Source: DASWYT01 sp965246875 (GTDB taxonomy: Bacteria > Pseudomonadota > Alphaproteobacteria > Micavibrionales > SZUA-601). Taken from it: a stretch of DNA of 64,000 nt. The DNA is taken from contig CBDFFU010000003.1 in NCBI GenBank assembly GCA_965246875.1, forward strand, positions 744,001 through 808,000. The letters run 5' to 3'. Of the stretch, positions 9,261-17,616 are shown piece by piece. Under the pieces are notes generated by a model, which saw only the letters and a list, made by a program, of their open reading frames with translations, had not been told where the DNA came from and did no database searches. A program made the translations under genes and the position numbers. Position 1 is the stretch's first letter, and each line of letters starts with the position of its first letter.

Positions 9261-10231
9261 CAGAGACCTCCGAACATCTCACGTGGGTTAAAGCGCACGA
9301 CCATGTTTTTCCAGGTGTCGTATTGCTCTGGGGGTAATAATAGAGGGGAACAGCTAGGATTCAACACCGCGCGGCGCGCACTGTCGGCAGCGGCGCGGAA
9401 AAATGAGTCGCTGTTGTAACGGCTTTGATCAATCACTGTGGCCGATTGCACCGTGCGATCCTGACGCACGACCACCTGAATATCAACAATCAGATTTTCA
9501 GCGTCCATGGCACCTGTCGGCACGTTCCAGCAACCTGCTAGTTGACGACGCAAGGCATCCATTTCGCTGAGCGTCAACGTTTCACCATAAACCGGAGCGA
9601 CAGCCGTCGGTTTTGCCGTATCGACAGGTTTATCGGCGGCTGGCGCATCTTGTGGCGGTGGGGTTGGCGCTTCATCGCCGACCAGATTTTTCAGCATCGA
9701 ACTGAAATCAGCTTGCTGTTTCGGATCCGGTTTTTTCTCAGGCTTCTCAACCTTCGGTTTTTTCGGTCTCTCGTCTTTTGGCTTTTCCGGTGGCTTGTCT
9801 TTTTTCGGTTTCAAACTGATCGCGTCTTCCGGTGGCGGCGTTGGTGCTTCAACGGATTTTTCCGGTGGTTTTTCTGGCGGCTGTTCCGGTGGTTTGACAT
9901 CGGTCTTGGCCGGTTTAGGCGGCTCAACCGGCACCTCTTTGCGAATTTCCGGTTTTGGGGGTGCGACTTTTTGCGTCGTGTTTTGTGCTGTTGTCACCGG
10001 CCCCATTTTGACGTCTTTGAGATCAACCAGATCGATGATCACCGGATTTTGCAATTCCATGTCGGGTTTGCCCAGACCCGGCAGCCCAACCACCATCAAC
10101 ACCAGAATTGCGGCAGTAATCACACCGGCCCAGCGTAGATCGTTTTTCAACGGCCGAAAATAACTCGGCAGATTATCCGACCGCCGCTTTGGCGGCGGCG
10201 GTTTCGACGGGGTATGAATGTCCACCGTCAT
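9260..10231 (-). CDS. tolA: TolA-like energy transducer with TonB-type C-terminal domain
   Basis: This is an inner-membrane anchored, periplasm-spanning protein linking TolQR to TolB/Pal. It has a short cytoplasmic N-terminus, one hydrophobic segment (WAGVITAAILVLMVVGLPG), a long Pro/Lys/Glu-rich low-complexity stretch, and a C-terminal domain with ALRRQLAGCWN and VRFNPREMFGG. I use ATG 10231 (MTVDIHT), eleven bases after the tolR stop. The frame is open to a TTG at 10264 inside tolR, which is unlikely as a start. Position between tolR and tolB supports the name, since the repeat region itself is poorly conserved. Confidence 0.88.
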   Translation of the reverse strand: MTVDIHTPSKPPPPKRRSDNLPSYFRPLKNDLRWAGVITAAILVLMVVGLPGLGKPDMELQNPVIIDLVDLKDVKMGPVTTAQNTTQKVAPPKPEIRKEVPVEPPKPAKTDVKPPEQPPEKPPEKSVEAPTPPPEDAISLKPKKDKPPEKPKDERPKKPKVEKPEKKPDPKQQADFSSMLKNLVGDEAPTPPPQDAPAADKPVDTAKPTAVAPVYGETLTLSEMDALRRQLAGCWNVPTGAMDAENLIVDIQVVVRQDRTVQSATVIDQSRYNSDSFFRAAADSARRAVLNPSCSPLLLPPEQYDTWKNMVVRFNPREMFGGL

Positions 10232-10241
10232 CAACTGGTCA

Positions 10242-10676
10242 TTACGGTTGCGTTTCGGCGACAAGCGCCACGTGGCTGAACCCGGCGGCCTGCAATTGCC
10301 CCATCAGGGCAATCACTTTGCCGTAATTCAAATCCCGATCACCGCGAATGAAAATGCGCTGATCGGGTTTGGCTGCCGTAATCGCTTTCAAACGCTCAAC
10401 GATTGCATTCATTGGAATTTTTGTGTCCTGAATATACACGACATTATCTTTGTCCAAGGTCAAAATCAGCGGTTCCGTCTGATCGTTGCTTTGCGTCGTG
10501 GCCTGTGTTTTGGGCAGATCGACCGGAATGCCCGATGTCATCATGGGGGCGGTCACCATAAACACAATCAGCAATACCAGCATGACGTCGATCATCGGCG
10601 TCATATTGATATCCGCCATCTGCGCGCCACTGCGACGGCGGCGTCCGCTGTTCTTCCGGCTGGCCATCATTGCCAT
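10242..10676 (-). CDS. tolR: Biopolymer transport protein TolR (ExbD/TolR family)
   Basis: TolR is a single-span inner-membrane protein that, with TolQ, uses proton-motive force to energise TolA. It shows the family signature INMTPMIDVMLVLLIVFMV, with the essential membrane aspartate, in the first 45 residues, followed by a periplasmic domain ending with GDRDLNYGKVIALM. The length is 144 residues. Start choice between the nearby MAMMAS methionines is uncertain by two codons. It lies 3 bp after tolQ. Confidence 0.94.
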   Translation of the reverse strand: MAMMASRKNSGRRRRSGAQMADINMTPMIDVMLVLLIVFMVTAPMMTSGIPVDLPKTQATTQSNDQTEPLILTLDKDNVVYIQDTKIPMNAIVERLKAITAAKPDQRIFIRGDRDLNYGKVIALMGQLQAAGFSHVALVAETQP

Positions 10677-10679
10677 GGC

Positions 10680-11480
10680 TTAGGCGACCTGCTGCATGGA
10701 ATTTTGTGGTGCAGCAGATTGATCAGTTGCACTTTCTTCCAAGTAACGGCCCAAAATTGACGAAAATTCCGTTGCAAAGGCATCCAGACGTTCACCGTAA
10801 CGGCCCAGGTCATAGCTGAACTTATTGTACGCAATAACGGCTGGAATAGCGGCCATCAAACCGGCCGCCGTGGTCAGCAACGCTTCGGCAATCCCCGGTG
10901 CCACGGTCGACAAACCGGTGCTGTTGGTGGCGGCAATCGCGGTAAAGGAATTCATGATCCCGATCACCGTTCCGAACAACCCGATAAATGGTGCGGATGA
11001 GCCCACATTGGCTAAGATCGTCATGTAACGCTCGGCTAATGCCATCTCACGCGAGATCGCGACATTCATGACTCGGTCAATGCGCTCCACCAATGAAGCG
11101 CGCAAACTGCCGCTGATGCCACGCGTGCGGCTTTTTTGGCCACGGCGCCATTCTTTCATGCCCACCGTAAAGACTGTTCCCATCGGGTCAGCGGTTTTTA
11201 ACTGGATGCGATCATACAATTTATCCAGCGATTCCCCCGACCAGAAGGCATCTTCAAACTTATCGGATTTGCGGTTCAGATTTTTCAGCAGCACATATTT
11301 ATTCAAGATGACGGCAATCACCATCATGGTGGCAATAATCAGCAACAAGGTGACGCATTTCGTCAGCGCATCCATGTGAATGAACATGCCCCAGATGGAG
11401 AGGTCCATATTCTTGCCAAGAGTCGCGATCTGGTCGCTGGCAACAGTGCCGGTCGGGATAGCGAGTGCTGAATCTGTCAT
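10680..11480 (-). CDS. tolQ: Tol-Pal proton channel subunit TolQ (MotA/TolQ/ExbB family)
   Basis: TolQ is an inner-membrane channel protein forming the TolQR motor. It has an N-terminal hydrophobic segment around residues 40-60 and the two conserved C-terminal spans. The signature AFIGLFGTVIGIMNSF is followed by GIAEALLTTAAGLMAAIPAVIAYN. The length of 266 is slightly longer than usual because of a linker before the second span. It is the first tol gene after ybgC. Confidence 0.95.
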   Translation of the reverse strand: MTDSALAIPTGTVASDQIATLGKNMDLSIWGMFIHMDALTKCVTLLLIIATMMVIAVILNKYVLLKNLNRKSDKFEDAFWSGESLDKLYDRIQLKTADPMGTVFTVGMKEWRRGQKSRTRGISGSLRASLVERIDRVMNVAISREMALAERYMTILANVGSSAPFIGLFGTVIGIMNSFTAIAATNSTGLSTVAPGIAEALLTTAAGLMAAIPAVIAYNKFSYDLGRYGERLDAFATEFSSILGRYLEESATDQSAAPQNSMQQVA

Positions 11481-11513
11481 AGTATCAAACCTTTAAATAT
11501 TCGGTCGCGGAGT

Positions 11514-11939
11514 TTAAGCGGCGGGGTCCACAGCCGGATGAAAGGCGGCAAACGCCTCACGAGCCTGTAACGGCACCCGGGCCGGTTTTCCGTCTTTGTT
11601 AATACATACTAAAACGACTCGGCTTTCAACCACCCGGACGCCATTTCGCACGATATTTTGCTGCAAAGTGAGCGAGGCGTTGCCAATAGCCAGCAATGAT
11701 GTTTCCACCACTAGCTGATCGTCCAGCCGGGCAGAGGTCAGATAATCAATCTCAACCTTGCGCACGACAAAAAATGATCCTTCGGTTTCAGCAAACGCCG
11801 CATGGTCAAACCCGCTGTCACGCAGCATTTCCGTGCGCGCCCGTTCGATAAACCGCAAATAATTCGCATAATAAACGATGCCTTGCGCATCGGTGTCTTC
11901 ATAATAAACACGGAGGGGGAAGGTGTGGATGTTGGACAT
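11514..11939 (-). CDS. ybgC: Tol-Pal-associated acyl-CoA thioesterase (YbgC family)
   Basis: This is a small hotdog-fold thioesterase. The YbgC signature is present near the N-terminus: RVYYEDTDAQGIVYYANYLRFIERARTE, including the catalytic Asp and the VYYANYL helix. At 141 residues it matches the family, and its place directly upstream of tolQ is the conserved context in proteobacteria. The acyl-CoA substrate cannot be read from the sequence. Confidence 0.93.
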   Translation of the reverse strand: MSNIHTFPLRVYYEDTDAQGIVYYANYLRFIERARTEMLRDSGFDHAAFAETEGSFFVVRKVEIDYLTSARLDDQLVVETSLLAIGNASLTLQQNIVRNGVRVVESRVVLVCINKDGKPARVPLQAREAFAAFHPAVDPAA

Positions 11940-11977
11940 GAGGAAGAGATAGCAGAATGAAAATCAATTGAGAATGC

Positions 11978-13726
11978 TCAATTGGAGTTTTCATCCACCG
12001 CCAGTTTTTGCAAAAACGCTGCAAAGTACGACCCCGTATTCTGAGTCAGATCATTGTAATGGCCTTGTTCGATAATGCGGCCATTTTCCATCACAATAAT
12101 CCGGTCAAATAATGGTAACAGGCTGACACGGTGAACGGAACTGATAATGGTGCGGTCGCTGAACAGCTTAAAGATCGACGTATAGATGGCTTTTTCATTC
12201 GCCATATCAACCGAGCTGGTCGGTTCATCCATCAAGATCAGTGATGAGTTTTCGGCAGCCAGCAACCCGCGCGCCAATGCGAGGCGTTGTTTCTCGCCGC
12301 CCGATAAGGTCACGCCTTTTTCCCGCATGTCGGTGTCTAGTCCATGCGGCAATTTGCGCAACACATCATCGAAACGTGCCAATGCTATAACTTTATCAAT
12401 TTGCTCCGCTGAATAATCAGCACCCATCGTGATATTGAATAAAATCGTGTTTTCAAAGATCTCGGGGTCCTGCGGAATCAGGGTGGTCGTTTCATGCAAC
12501 ATCTGCGCATCGCTTTGTGCCACGCCGTCGATCGTCATATGCATCGTCTCGGGTGTATACAGCCCACGCAAAATGGTCATCAAAGATGATTTGCCAGCCC
12601 CACTCGTGCCGATCAACGCGATGGTTTCACCACGCGTAAAAGTCAAAGCGATATGATCCAGCGTTTGCCGGCCATCCTGATACGCGAAATGCAGATCATG
12701 AATGGCAATCTGTTTCCAGTCATCATTCGCCAGACCTCGTTTATAAGCGTGTTGCTGTTCATCCGCGATCGGCATGACGGCCAGGAAGTTCGTGTGCCAT
12801 TGAATCAATTGCTGATATTCGCGCGCGATATTCATATAAGTATCAGTCAATTGCCCTAAATATTGAAACACAGCGGCGGCATTACCGACCAAAATCCTGC
12901 CATCTTTCGCCAGTTGCAGCCAGACATAGTAAAACACCACGCCGATGCGCAGTGCTGTGGTCGACAGCGAAATGATAAACCATTTCCAAGCATTGACCCA
13001 GGTTTCCGCTTCCATGTGCGGACTATATGTCGTTTCCATTCGTTTGTTCAATTCTACCGCAGTTTTAGCGGCGACACGGAGGGTGATAATGGTGCGAATA
13101 TTGCTAATATAATCGAAAAACGTCGCGGAAAATTTATGCCGCAAATCGTTGACCTCGCGATAGAGCACTGCCAATCGTTTGTCAAACCGTCGTACCAAAA
13201 TCATCGATACAACGGCCATGATAAAACTCAGCAGAGAGATTTTCCACGACAGAAATGACAAGGCCAGCAACGGCCCCCAGAATGAGATAAAATGGTTGAT
13301 GTAAATAAACTGGTAAGCACCGAAACTGCCCAATGCCGCTCCCGCCATATTGATGCGGTTGATGGTTTCACCGGAATGGTGATCGCTGTGCCAGCGCAGC
13401 GGCAGATGTGTGACGATGTTGTAATATTCGTTGGTAAAAGCCTGTTGCGCCCGAAACGCGGCATCGAATTCAAAATACCGAGCCAAACGGTGAAACACAT
13501 TGAACCAGATCGACAGGCCCACCCAGATAAATGTCCAAGTCGTGACGCGGCGCAGAATTTCGTCCCGGTTGCCGGTTTGCAACGTGTTTAGAATTTGCGC
13601 GAAAACATAAGGTGTCAGGATCGTGGCACTCAGGGAAATGACATGAAAAAACACCATCACGACGATTTTCCACCGATGACCTGCCGCATAATGCCACAAT
13701 TGCTTGAACAGAAAAAAGTAAGGCAT
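11978..13726 (-). CDS. ABC exporter, fused membrane and ATPase domains (MsbA/MDR-like)
   Basis: This is a half-transporter of the type IV exporter fold. Residues 1-320 hold six predicted membrane helices. The C-terminal ATPase domain shows Walker A GTSGAGKSS, the Q-loop TLIPQDPEIFE, the signature LSGGEKQRLALARG, Walker B LILMDEPTSSVD and a switch His in SSVHR. It has 582 residues, normal for a homodimeric half-transporter. Substrate unknown: lipid, drug or peptide export are all possible. No accessory partner gene is adjacent. It reads in the same direction as the tol genes, 38 bp upstream of ybgC. Confidence 0.88.
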   Translation of the reverse strand: MPYFFLFKQLWHYAAGHRWKIVVMVFFHVISLSATILTPYVFAQILNTLQTGNRDEILRRVTTWTFIWVGLSIWFNVFHRLARYFEFDAAFRAQQAFTNEYYNIVTHLPLRWHSDHHSGETINRINMAGAALGSFGAYQFIYINHFISFWGPLLALSFLSWKISLLSFIMAVVSMILVRRFDKRLAVLYREVNDLRHKFSATFFDYISNIRTIITLRVAAKTAVELNKRMETTYSPHMEAETWVNAWKWFIISLSTTALRIGVVFYYVWLQLAKDGRILVGNAAAVFQYLGQLTDTYMNIAREYQQLIQWHTNFLAVMPIADEQQHAYKRGLANDDWKQIAIHDLHFAYQDGRQTLDHIALTFTRGETIALIGTSGAGKSSLMTILRGLYTPETMHMTIDGVAQSDAQMLHETTTLIPQDPEIFENTILFNITMGADYSAEQIDKVIALARFDDVLRKLPHGLDTDMREKGVTLSGGEKQRLALARGLLAAENSSLILMDEPTSSVDMANEKAIYTSIFKLFSDRTIISSVHRVSLLPLFDRIIVMENGRIIEQGHYNDLTQNTGSYFAAFLQKLAVDENSN

Positions 13727-13796
13727 AGAGGCAACCGTGACGTGAATGATTGCTATAATCTACAGCCAATATCTTAATAAAATATCTGAGTAAAAA

Positions 13797-14195
13797 TACC
13801 AGACGGTCGATAAGCCGGGTTCTGTCATCTCTCACAGTATCACGAATGACACATGAAAGAGGGCGACCATTCCTCTGCGATCTTGCTTGCGCAAAACCTG
13901 ACGCGACCTACCCGGAGAACTTGGCGGCAAAGCCTCAAGCGTCCTCCCTATTTGGTCTTGCTCCCGGTGGGGTTTGCCATGCCGTCCCGGTTACCCGGTC
14001 CGCGGTGGGCTCTTACCCCACCGTTTCGCCCTTACCACGACCCGAAGATCATGGCGGTTTGTTTTCTGTTGCACTGTCCCTAAACAACTTACGTTGCCCG
14101 CCGGTGTTTCACCGGCACCGTCTTGCCGTGGAGCCCGGACTTTCCTCGGTTGTAAACAAAATTGTCCACAAACGCGATCGCCTGACCGTCTGGTC
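13797..14195 (-). ncRNA. rnpB: RNase P RNA (bacterial type A)
   Basis: This is the catalytic RNA of RNase P, which matures tRNA 5' ends. On the minus strand it contains the universal blocks GAGGAAAGTCCGGGCTCC near the 5' end, ACAGTGCAACAGAAA, and GGTAAGGGCGAAACGGTG. These are followed by GGTAAGAGCCCACCGC, GAGCAAGACCAAATAGGG, and ACAGAACCCGGCTTATCG near the 3' end. The P1 helix is visible: CCAGACGGTC (14193-14184) pairs with GACCGTCTGG (13808-13799), and a T5 run follows it. End positions are accurate to a few bases. The region has no plausible protein-coding gene. Confidence 0.95.
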
Positions 14196-14200
14196 AGGCG

Positions 14201-14229
14201 ATTTTAGTCTAAGCGCACGCTTGTGTCAC
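14201..14229 (-). promoter_or_regulatory. rnpB promoter
   Basis: A sigma-70-type promoter reads GTGACA, 17 bp, TAAAAT on the minus strand (-35 at 14229-14224, -10 at 14206-14201). The predicted start is near 14194. A perfect 9-bp inverted repeat (14179-14187 with 14192-14200, 4-base loop) begins immediately after the -10 box and covers the start site. Confidence 0.6.
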
Positions 14230-14302
14230 CTGTGTAATGTTGCCTCCTGCCGTCATGCTGGAACGGTGACGTAATCCAGACATGGCAAAGTCAAAATTGA
14301 CC

Positions 14303-14644
14303 TTACGCAATGATGTCGAGCAAGCGGTCTTCCATTTCCCGGGCTGTGCGCAGCACAGCACCATTGGCTCTGAAAGCCGTTGAGTCGACACTTAATCCCA
14401 CGAGATCATTGACCAGCCCGTCATCGCCAGAAGCGGTGGTGGGAATGGCAGCAGAACCCGTGTTGGCAGGGAATGGCCCCGCCTGACCCCCACCGAACGA
14501 TGCCGTTGCCGCCCCAAATGACCCGCCATCCGCAGCAAATGCCGGGGAGGAGGTACTCGACTGGATAATGCGACCGGCGCGCTCGGCAAGCGAATTGCTT
14601 GCATTGTTCAAGCCAGATAAGGCAGTTGAATATGCGGTGATCAT
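14303..14644 (-). CDS. Small standalone flagellar rod/hook-type protein (basal-body rod C-terminal-like)
   Basis: This 113-residue protein has the two ends of an axial flagellar protein with almost nothing between. The N-terminus, MITAYSTALSGLNNASNSLAERAG, resembles rod/hook N-termini (AxSGLxAAsxxLxxxAxNIAN), but the ASNIAN core is not kept. The C-terminus, DLVGLSVDSTAFRANGAVLRTAREM then DRLLDIIA, resembles the FlgC/FlgG C-terminal helix. The middle is Gly/Ala/Ser-rich. Short proteins of this type occur alone in alphaproteobacteria; the role is not known to me. No other flagellar gene is in the window. Confidence 0.7.
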   Translation of the reverse strand: MITAYSTALSGLNNASNSLAERAGRIIQSSTSSPAFAADGGSFGAATASFGGGQAGPFPANTGSAAIPTTASGDDGLVNDLVGLSVDSTAFRANGAVLRTAREMEDRLLDIIA

Positions 14645-14692
14645 CTAATCAGTGTATCAAGAATATGTAAATTTAATATTAACATAATTATA

Positions 14693-14721
14693 TTGACATT
14701 ATAATTAATTTTATGTATATT
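14693..14721 (+). promoter_or_regulatory. Strong promoter placing the ATG at 14729 at the transcription start
   Basis: TTGACA (14693-14698), a 17-bp spacer and TATATT (14716-14721) match the sigma-70 consensus at 11 of 12 positions. The next ATG begins 7 bases after the -10 box, where transcription should start, and there is no ribosome-binding site. A leaderless mRNA starting at ATG 14729 is the simplest reading. Confidence 0.65.
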
Positions 14722-14728
14722 TTATTTA

Positions 14729-14848
14729 ATGCATCCGATTGATCAAAAACTTTCTGATATAGCCAAAACAAACATCTACAAGGATGTGAGTTACGAGATG
14801 CGCGAATATGGGCAACCCTTAGCAATGAGCAACTTTATCAAGGTTTGA
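14729..14848 (+). pseudogene. N-terminal fragment (39 codons) of the frameshifted HExxH protein
   Basis: ATG 14729 opens a 39-codon frame (MHPIDQKLSDIAKTN...) that ends at TGA 14846-14848, overlapping the beginning of the next frame. The next frame is open upstream from 14758 without any ATG or GTG. Around 14820-14830 the first frame reads PLAMSN and the second SNEQLYQGLSLVAKS; joined there they make one continuous sequence. I infer that both belong to one gene of about 275 codons with a one-base frame change, or a sequencing error. If not, translation would start at TTG 14845 by coupling. Confidence 0.5.
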
Positions 14849-15555
14849 GCTTGGTTGCAAAATCCTGTACAGATTTTGCAAAGATGCGAGATAATCAGCC
14901 TTTATGCAGGTTTTTAACAGATAGTCTTGGATATAACATCGATGTGGGTTTTGAAAATTTATTAAAAGCTGACTTGTGTGTATCGGTTAATACACCTCCC
15001 TCAAAATTTGCTTATTCTGAGCGTATAGTTTCACACAGAGCTGGTATGAATTATCCTGATATAAAACACGTTATCGGATTTTCGTCTACGATTTTTCAAC
15101 AACCAGTGCAAATGCAAAATTTTACTGTCGGACATGAAAAAGCGCATGGTCTTATTCAAGCTGCTGTGGAAAGTACAGCTGATAGTGGATACTATGGAGG
15201 TGACATAGAAACAAATTGGGCATTGGAACACAACGCAGACTTCATATCTATAGCGAGCAATCCAGAAAATAAGTATGGTTTGTCTCCAGGAGCTAGACTA
15301 ATAAGTAGAGCTCATCGTGCAGGATATTTGCCAGACAAATTCACAAAGGTTTTCGGCGAGTTCGCAGCGAACAGAAATCTTCTAGTGATGAAAGGGTTAA
15401 ATCATTTACCCCCAGTTGTGGCTAGACACACACATCAATTTTTTAATTCTATACTTGATTTAAGTCTTAGTCCTACACATCCTCCAGATATCTTGCGCGT
15501 AGGAAAAAACCTAGATTTTTGTGAAAATGTAAAACCATTTCATCAAAAACTCTAG
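14845..15555 (+). CDS. Orphan protein with an HExxH zinc-metallopeptidase motif (main frame)
   Basis: I do not recognise the family. Counting from TTG 14845 the protein has 236 residues. It contains VGHEKAHGLI (HExxH, His97-His101) and, about 27 residues later, NWALEHNADFISIA, which fits the third ligand Glu plus AD pattern of gluzincin-type and ImmA/IrrE-like peptidases. There is no signal peptide in this frame, and cysteines are few. Base composition is much richer in A+T than the surrounding genes. The TTG is a poor start: its only purine-rich AGG ends one base before it. See the upstream ORF and promoter for the likely true N-terminus. Substrate unknown. Confidence 0.65.
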   Translation: MSLVAKSCTDFAKMRDNQPLCRFLTDSLGYNIDVGFENLLKADLCVSVNTPPSKFAYSERIVSHRAGMNYPDIKHVIGFSSTIFQQPVQMQNFTVGHEKAHGLIQAAVESTADSGYYGGDIETNWALEHNADFISIASNPENKYGLSPGARLISRAHRAGYLPDKFTKVFGEFAANRNLLVMKGLNHLPPVVARHTHQFFNSILDLSLSPTHPPDILRVGKNLDFCENVKPFHQKL

Positions 15556-15557
15556 GT

Positions 15558-16439
15558 TTATTGGAAGATAATCGTATGCCGATCACTTGCCACCCATTGC
15601 GTGCGTAACCAGGTCATCTGCCGTTTCGCATACTGGCGGCTGTTGGTTTGGCCGAGAGTAATGGCATCATCCAGCGTCATGTCACCCCGCACATGCGTGC
15701 GCAAAGGGGGTAAACCTAACGCCTTGCAACCGGGCAAAGACGCGTCAGGATTCATTTCTTCAACGGTGCGCGCCTCGTTAATAGCGCCCTGTGCCACCAT
15801 ATCCAGAAAACGCTGGTCAATGCGGGCGTACAATTCATCACGCGGTGGATGCAGCAGGATACTGTGTGATGTTAAGTCGGGAAACAGCATGACGCGTGGC
15901 TGATTTTGCCAGACCGATAAAGGTTTCCCGGTGGCGTGATACACTTCCAGCGCACGGCTTAGGCGCTGCCGGTCATTCGGCTTGATGGTGTCGGCTAAAA
16001 CCGGATCAACGCGCCGTAACGCGTCACGGAACGCATCATGTCCCAGTGTCTCATATGATGCGCTTACGTCTTGTCGGATGAGATCCGGTACATCCGGCAT
16101 CGGACTTAGGCCATGCAGCAGTGTCTGCAAATAAAACCCCGTGCCCCCAACAATAATCGGCATATGGTTGTTCGACCAGGCGGTTTCGATGACCGGCTTG
16201 ATCTCCGTCAGCCAATCAGTCACGGCATAAGGGTCTAGAATCGAACGGTGACCATACAATGCATGCGGCACAATCTGTTCGTCGGCAAGACTTGGCCGCG
16301 CCGTCAGAATGCGCAATTCTTTGTAAACCTGCAGCGCATCGCCGTTGATGATAATCCCGTTATCGCGTTCAGCGAGACTCAGTGCCAGCGACGATTTCCC
16401 GCTGGCGGTTGGCCCGCTGATAAGCGTGATTTTAGGCAT
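15558..16439 (-). CDS. miaA: tRNA dimethylallyltransferase (MiaA)
   Basis: MiaA adds the dimethylallyl group to A37 of tRNAs reading UNN codons. It shows the P-loop SGPTASGKSSLAL near residue 8, INGDALQVYKELRILTARPS, IIVGGTGFYLQTLLHG, and QRLSRALEVYHATGKPLS. The C-terminus has TNSRQYAKRQMTWLRTQ, the tRNA-binding region. It has 293 residues, of normal length. It starts 8 bp inside the end of the upstream transferase gene, so the two are probably cotranscribed. It ends 2 bp from the end of the convergent orphan gene. Confidence 0.95.
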   Translation of the reverse strand: MPKITLISGPTASGKSSLALSLAERDNGIIINGDALQVYKELRILTARPSLADEQIVPHALYGHRSILDPYAVTDWLTEIKPVIETAWSNNHMPIIVGGTGFYLQTLLHGLSPMPDVPDLIRQDVSASYETLGHDAFRDALRRVDPVLADTIKPNDRQRLSRALEVYHATGKPLSVWQNQPRVMLFPDLTSHSILLHPPRDELYARIDQRFLDMVAQGAINEARTVEEMNPDASLPGCKALGLPPLRTHVRGDMTLDDAITLGQTNSRQYAKRQMTWLRTQWVASDRHTIIFQ

Positions 16440-17493
16440 TGCGATGTGCAGCGCGTTTTTCCCAGACTTTAAAATGCCACATCAAGATGATGCAGCCCGC
16501 CATGCCAAACGGCAGATAAGCCCAGCCACTTTCAAAACGGCTGGCACAAAACGCCAGGATCAATAGAACAATATTCAGCATCAACAGCCGCAATGTGGCC
16601 TGGATGGAATTCAAAGCACCCGGCACTGTCCCCGCGTGATAAAAATGCGCGCGCGCCGGTTCCCAAATCTTGTCACCACGCGCAATCCTTTTGAACAAGG
16701 TGATTGTCGCATCCATGCAATAATACAGGCTCATCAAAGCAGCCGGCCAGAAATGTCCTTTAGTCGCTAATAAAATCAACGCCCAGCCACCAAAATAACC
16801 CAGCCCGATACTGCCAACATCGCCCAAAAACACTAAGGCATTGTAACGCCAGTTCCACACCAGATAACCGGCCGCTGACCCCAGCAAAATAATGCCGAAC
16901 AGGCTTAGCGGCAGATCATGCTTGTTGAAAAATGCACAGAGGAAAATGCCCAGCCCAATGGTTGCAATCTCCAGACCGGAAATACCGTTGATACCGTCCA
17001 TGAAATTAAACAAATTCATAAACCACAACCAGCCGACAATCGTCAGCAACCGGTCCAGCCACAGCGGCAAATAACCCAGGCACACAGTTGTTGTATCGGG
17101 TAACAATAAAATCGGTGTGGCCACGGCCAAAATTTGGACGACCAGTCGCACTGATACGCGCACACCCTGTGTCCGTTTGTCATCCAGCCACGAAATATAG
17201 GTGAGGGGGATAAACATGATGAATAGTGCGATCATGCCAAAATGATAAGTTGAATCCCGAAACAGGAACCAGACACTCAGCCATAACAAGGCGATTACCG
17301 GCGTTATGCCCCACCCGCCGCCGCGCGGTGTGGGATCATGAATCATCGACTGGATACGTGTCGTGTCCAGCACATCCAACCGTTTCAGCAAGGGAATAAT
17401 CGCCCGCACCAGTGTTACGGAACATAGAAAGGCCACAGCCAGATAGGTCAGCGGCAACACAAGAGGGAATGATGTAAAGATGAACATAGACAA
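16432..17493 (-). CDS. MraY/WecA-like polyprenyl-phosphate sugar-1-phosphate transferase (GT4 type)
   Basis: This is an integral membrane enzyme of the family that moves a sugar-1-phosphate from UDP to undecaprenyl phosphate. It has about ten hydrophobic segments. Active-site motifs are SWLDDKRTQGVRVSVR (Asp-Asp), NLFNFMDGINGISGLE and FLGDVGSIGLGYFGG, with DPTPRGGGWG in the first cytoplasmic loop. It is closer to WbpL/WecA-type enzymes than to MraY, because it lacks the HHHFE loop and a genuine MraY is present elsewhere. It probably starts a surface polysaccharide. It overlaps miaA by 8 bp. Confidence 0.85.
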   Translation of the reverse strand: MSMFIFTSFPLVLPLTYLAVAFLCSVTLVRAIIPLLKRLDVLDTTRIQSMIHDPTPRGGGWGITPVIALLWLSVWFLFRDSTYHFGMIALFIMFIPLTYISWLDDKRTQGVRVSVRLVVQILAVATPILLLPDTTTVCLGYLPLWLDRLLTIVGWLWFMNLFNFMDGINGISGLEIATIGLGIFLCAFFNKHDLPLSLFGIILLGSAAGYLVWNWRYNALVFLGDVGSIGLGYFGGWALILLATKGHFWPAALMSLYYCMDATITLFKRIARGDKIWEPARAHFYHAGTVPGALNSIQATLRLLMLNIVLLILAFCASRFESGWAYLPFGMAGCIILMWHFKVWEKRAAHRNA

Positions 17494-17616
17494 TAACCAA
17501 TAAAAAAGCTGGGCAAATCATAGGCGATTTTGCCGCTTTTGCCAATTGCGGGGGAAATCCCGTTCTGGTAAGCTTTGGGGCAATCAATCCCTTTAAAATA
17601 AGCTTCAGGTTGCCGT

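Noticed and set aside
9542..10163. Long plus-strand Phe/Arg-rich and Gly/Ser-rich ORFs
   Set aside because: Antisense shadows of the repetitive Pro/Lys codons of tolA.
10231..10264. Upstream TTG start for tolA (MSPKRNRNDQL...)
   Set aside because: It lies inside tolR and has no ribosome-binding site; ATG 10231 is the natural start.
13846..14274. Plus-strand ORFs of 76-142 codons
   Set aside because: They are antisense to rnpB, whose conserved blocks fully explain the sequence.
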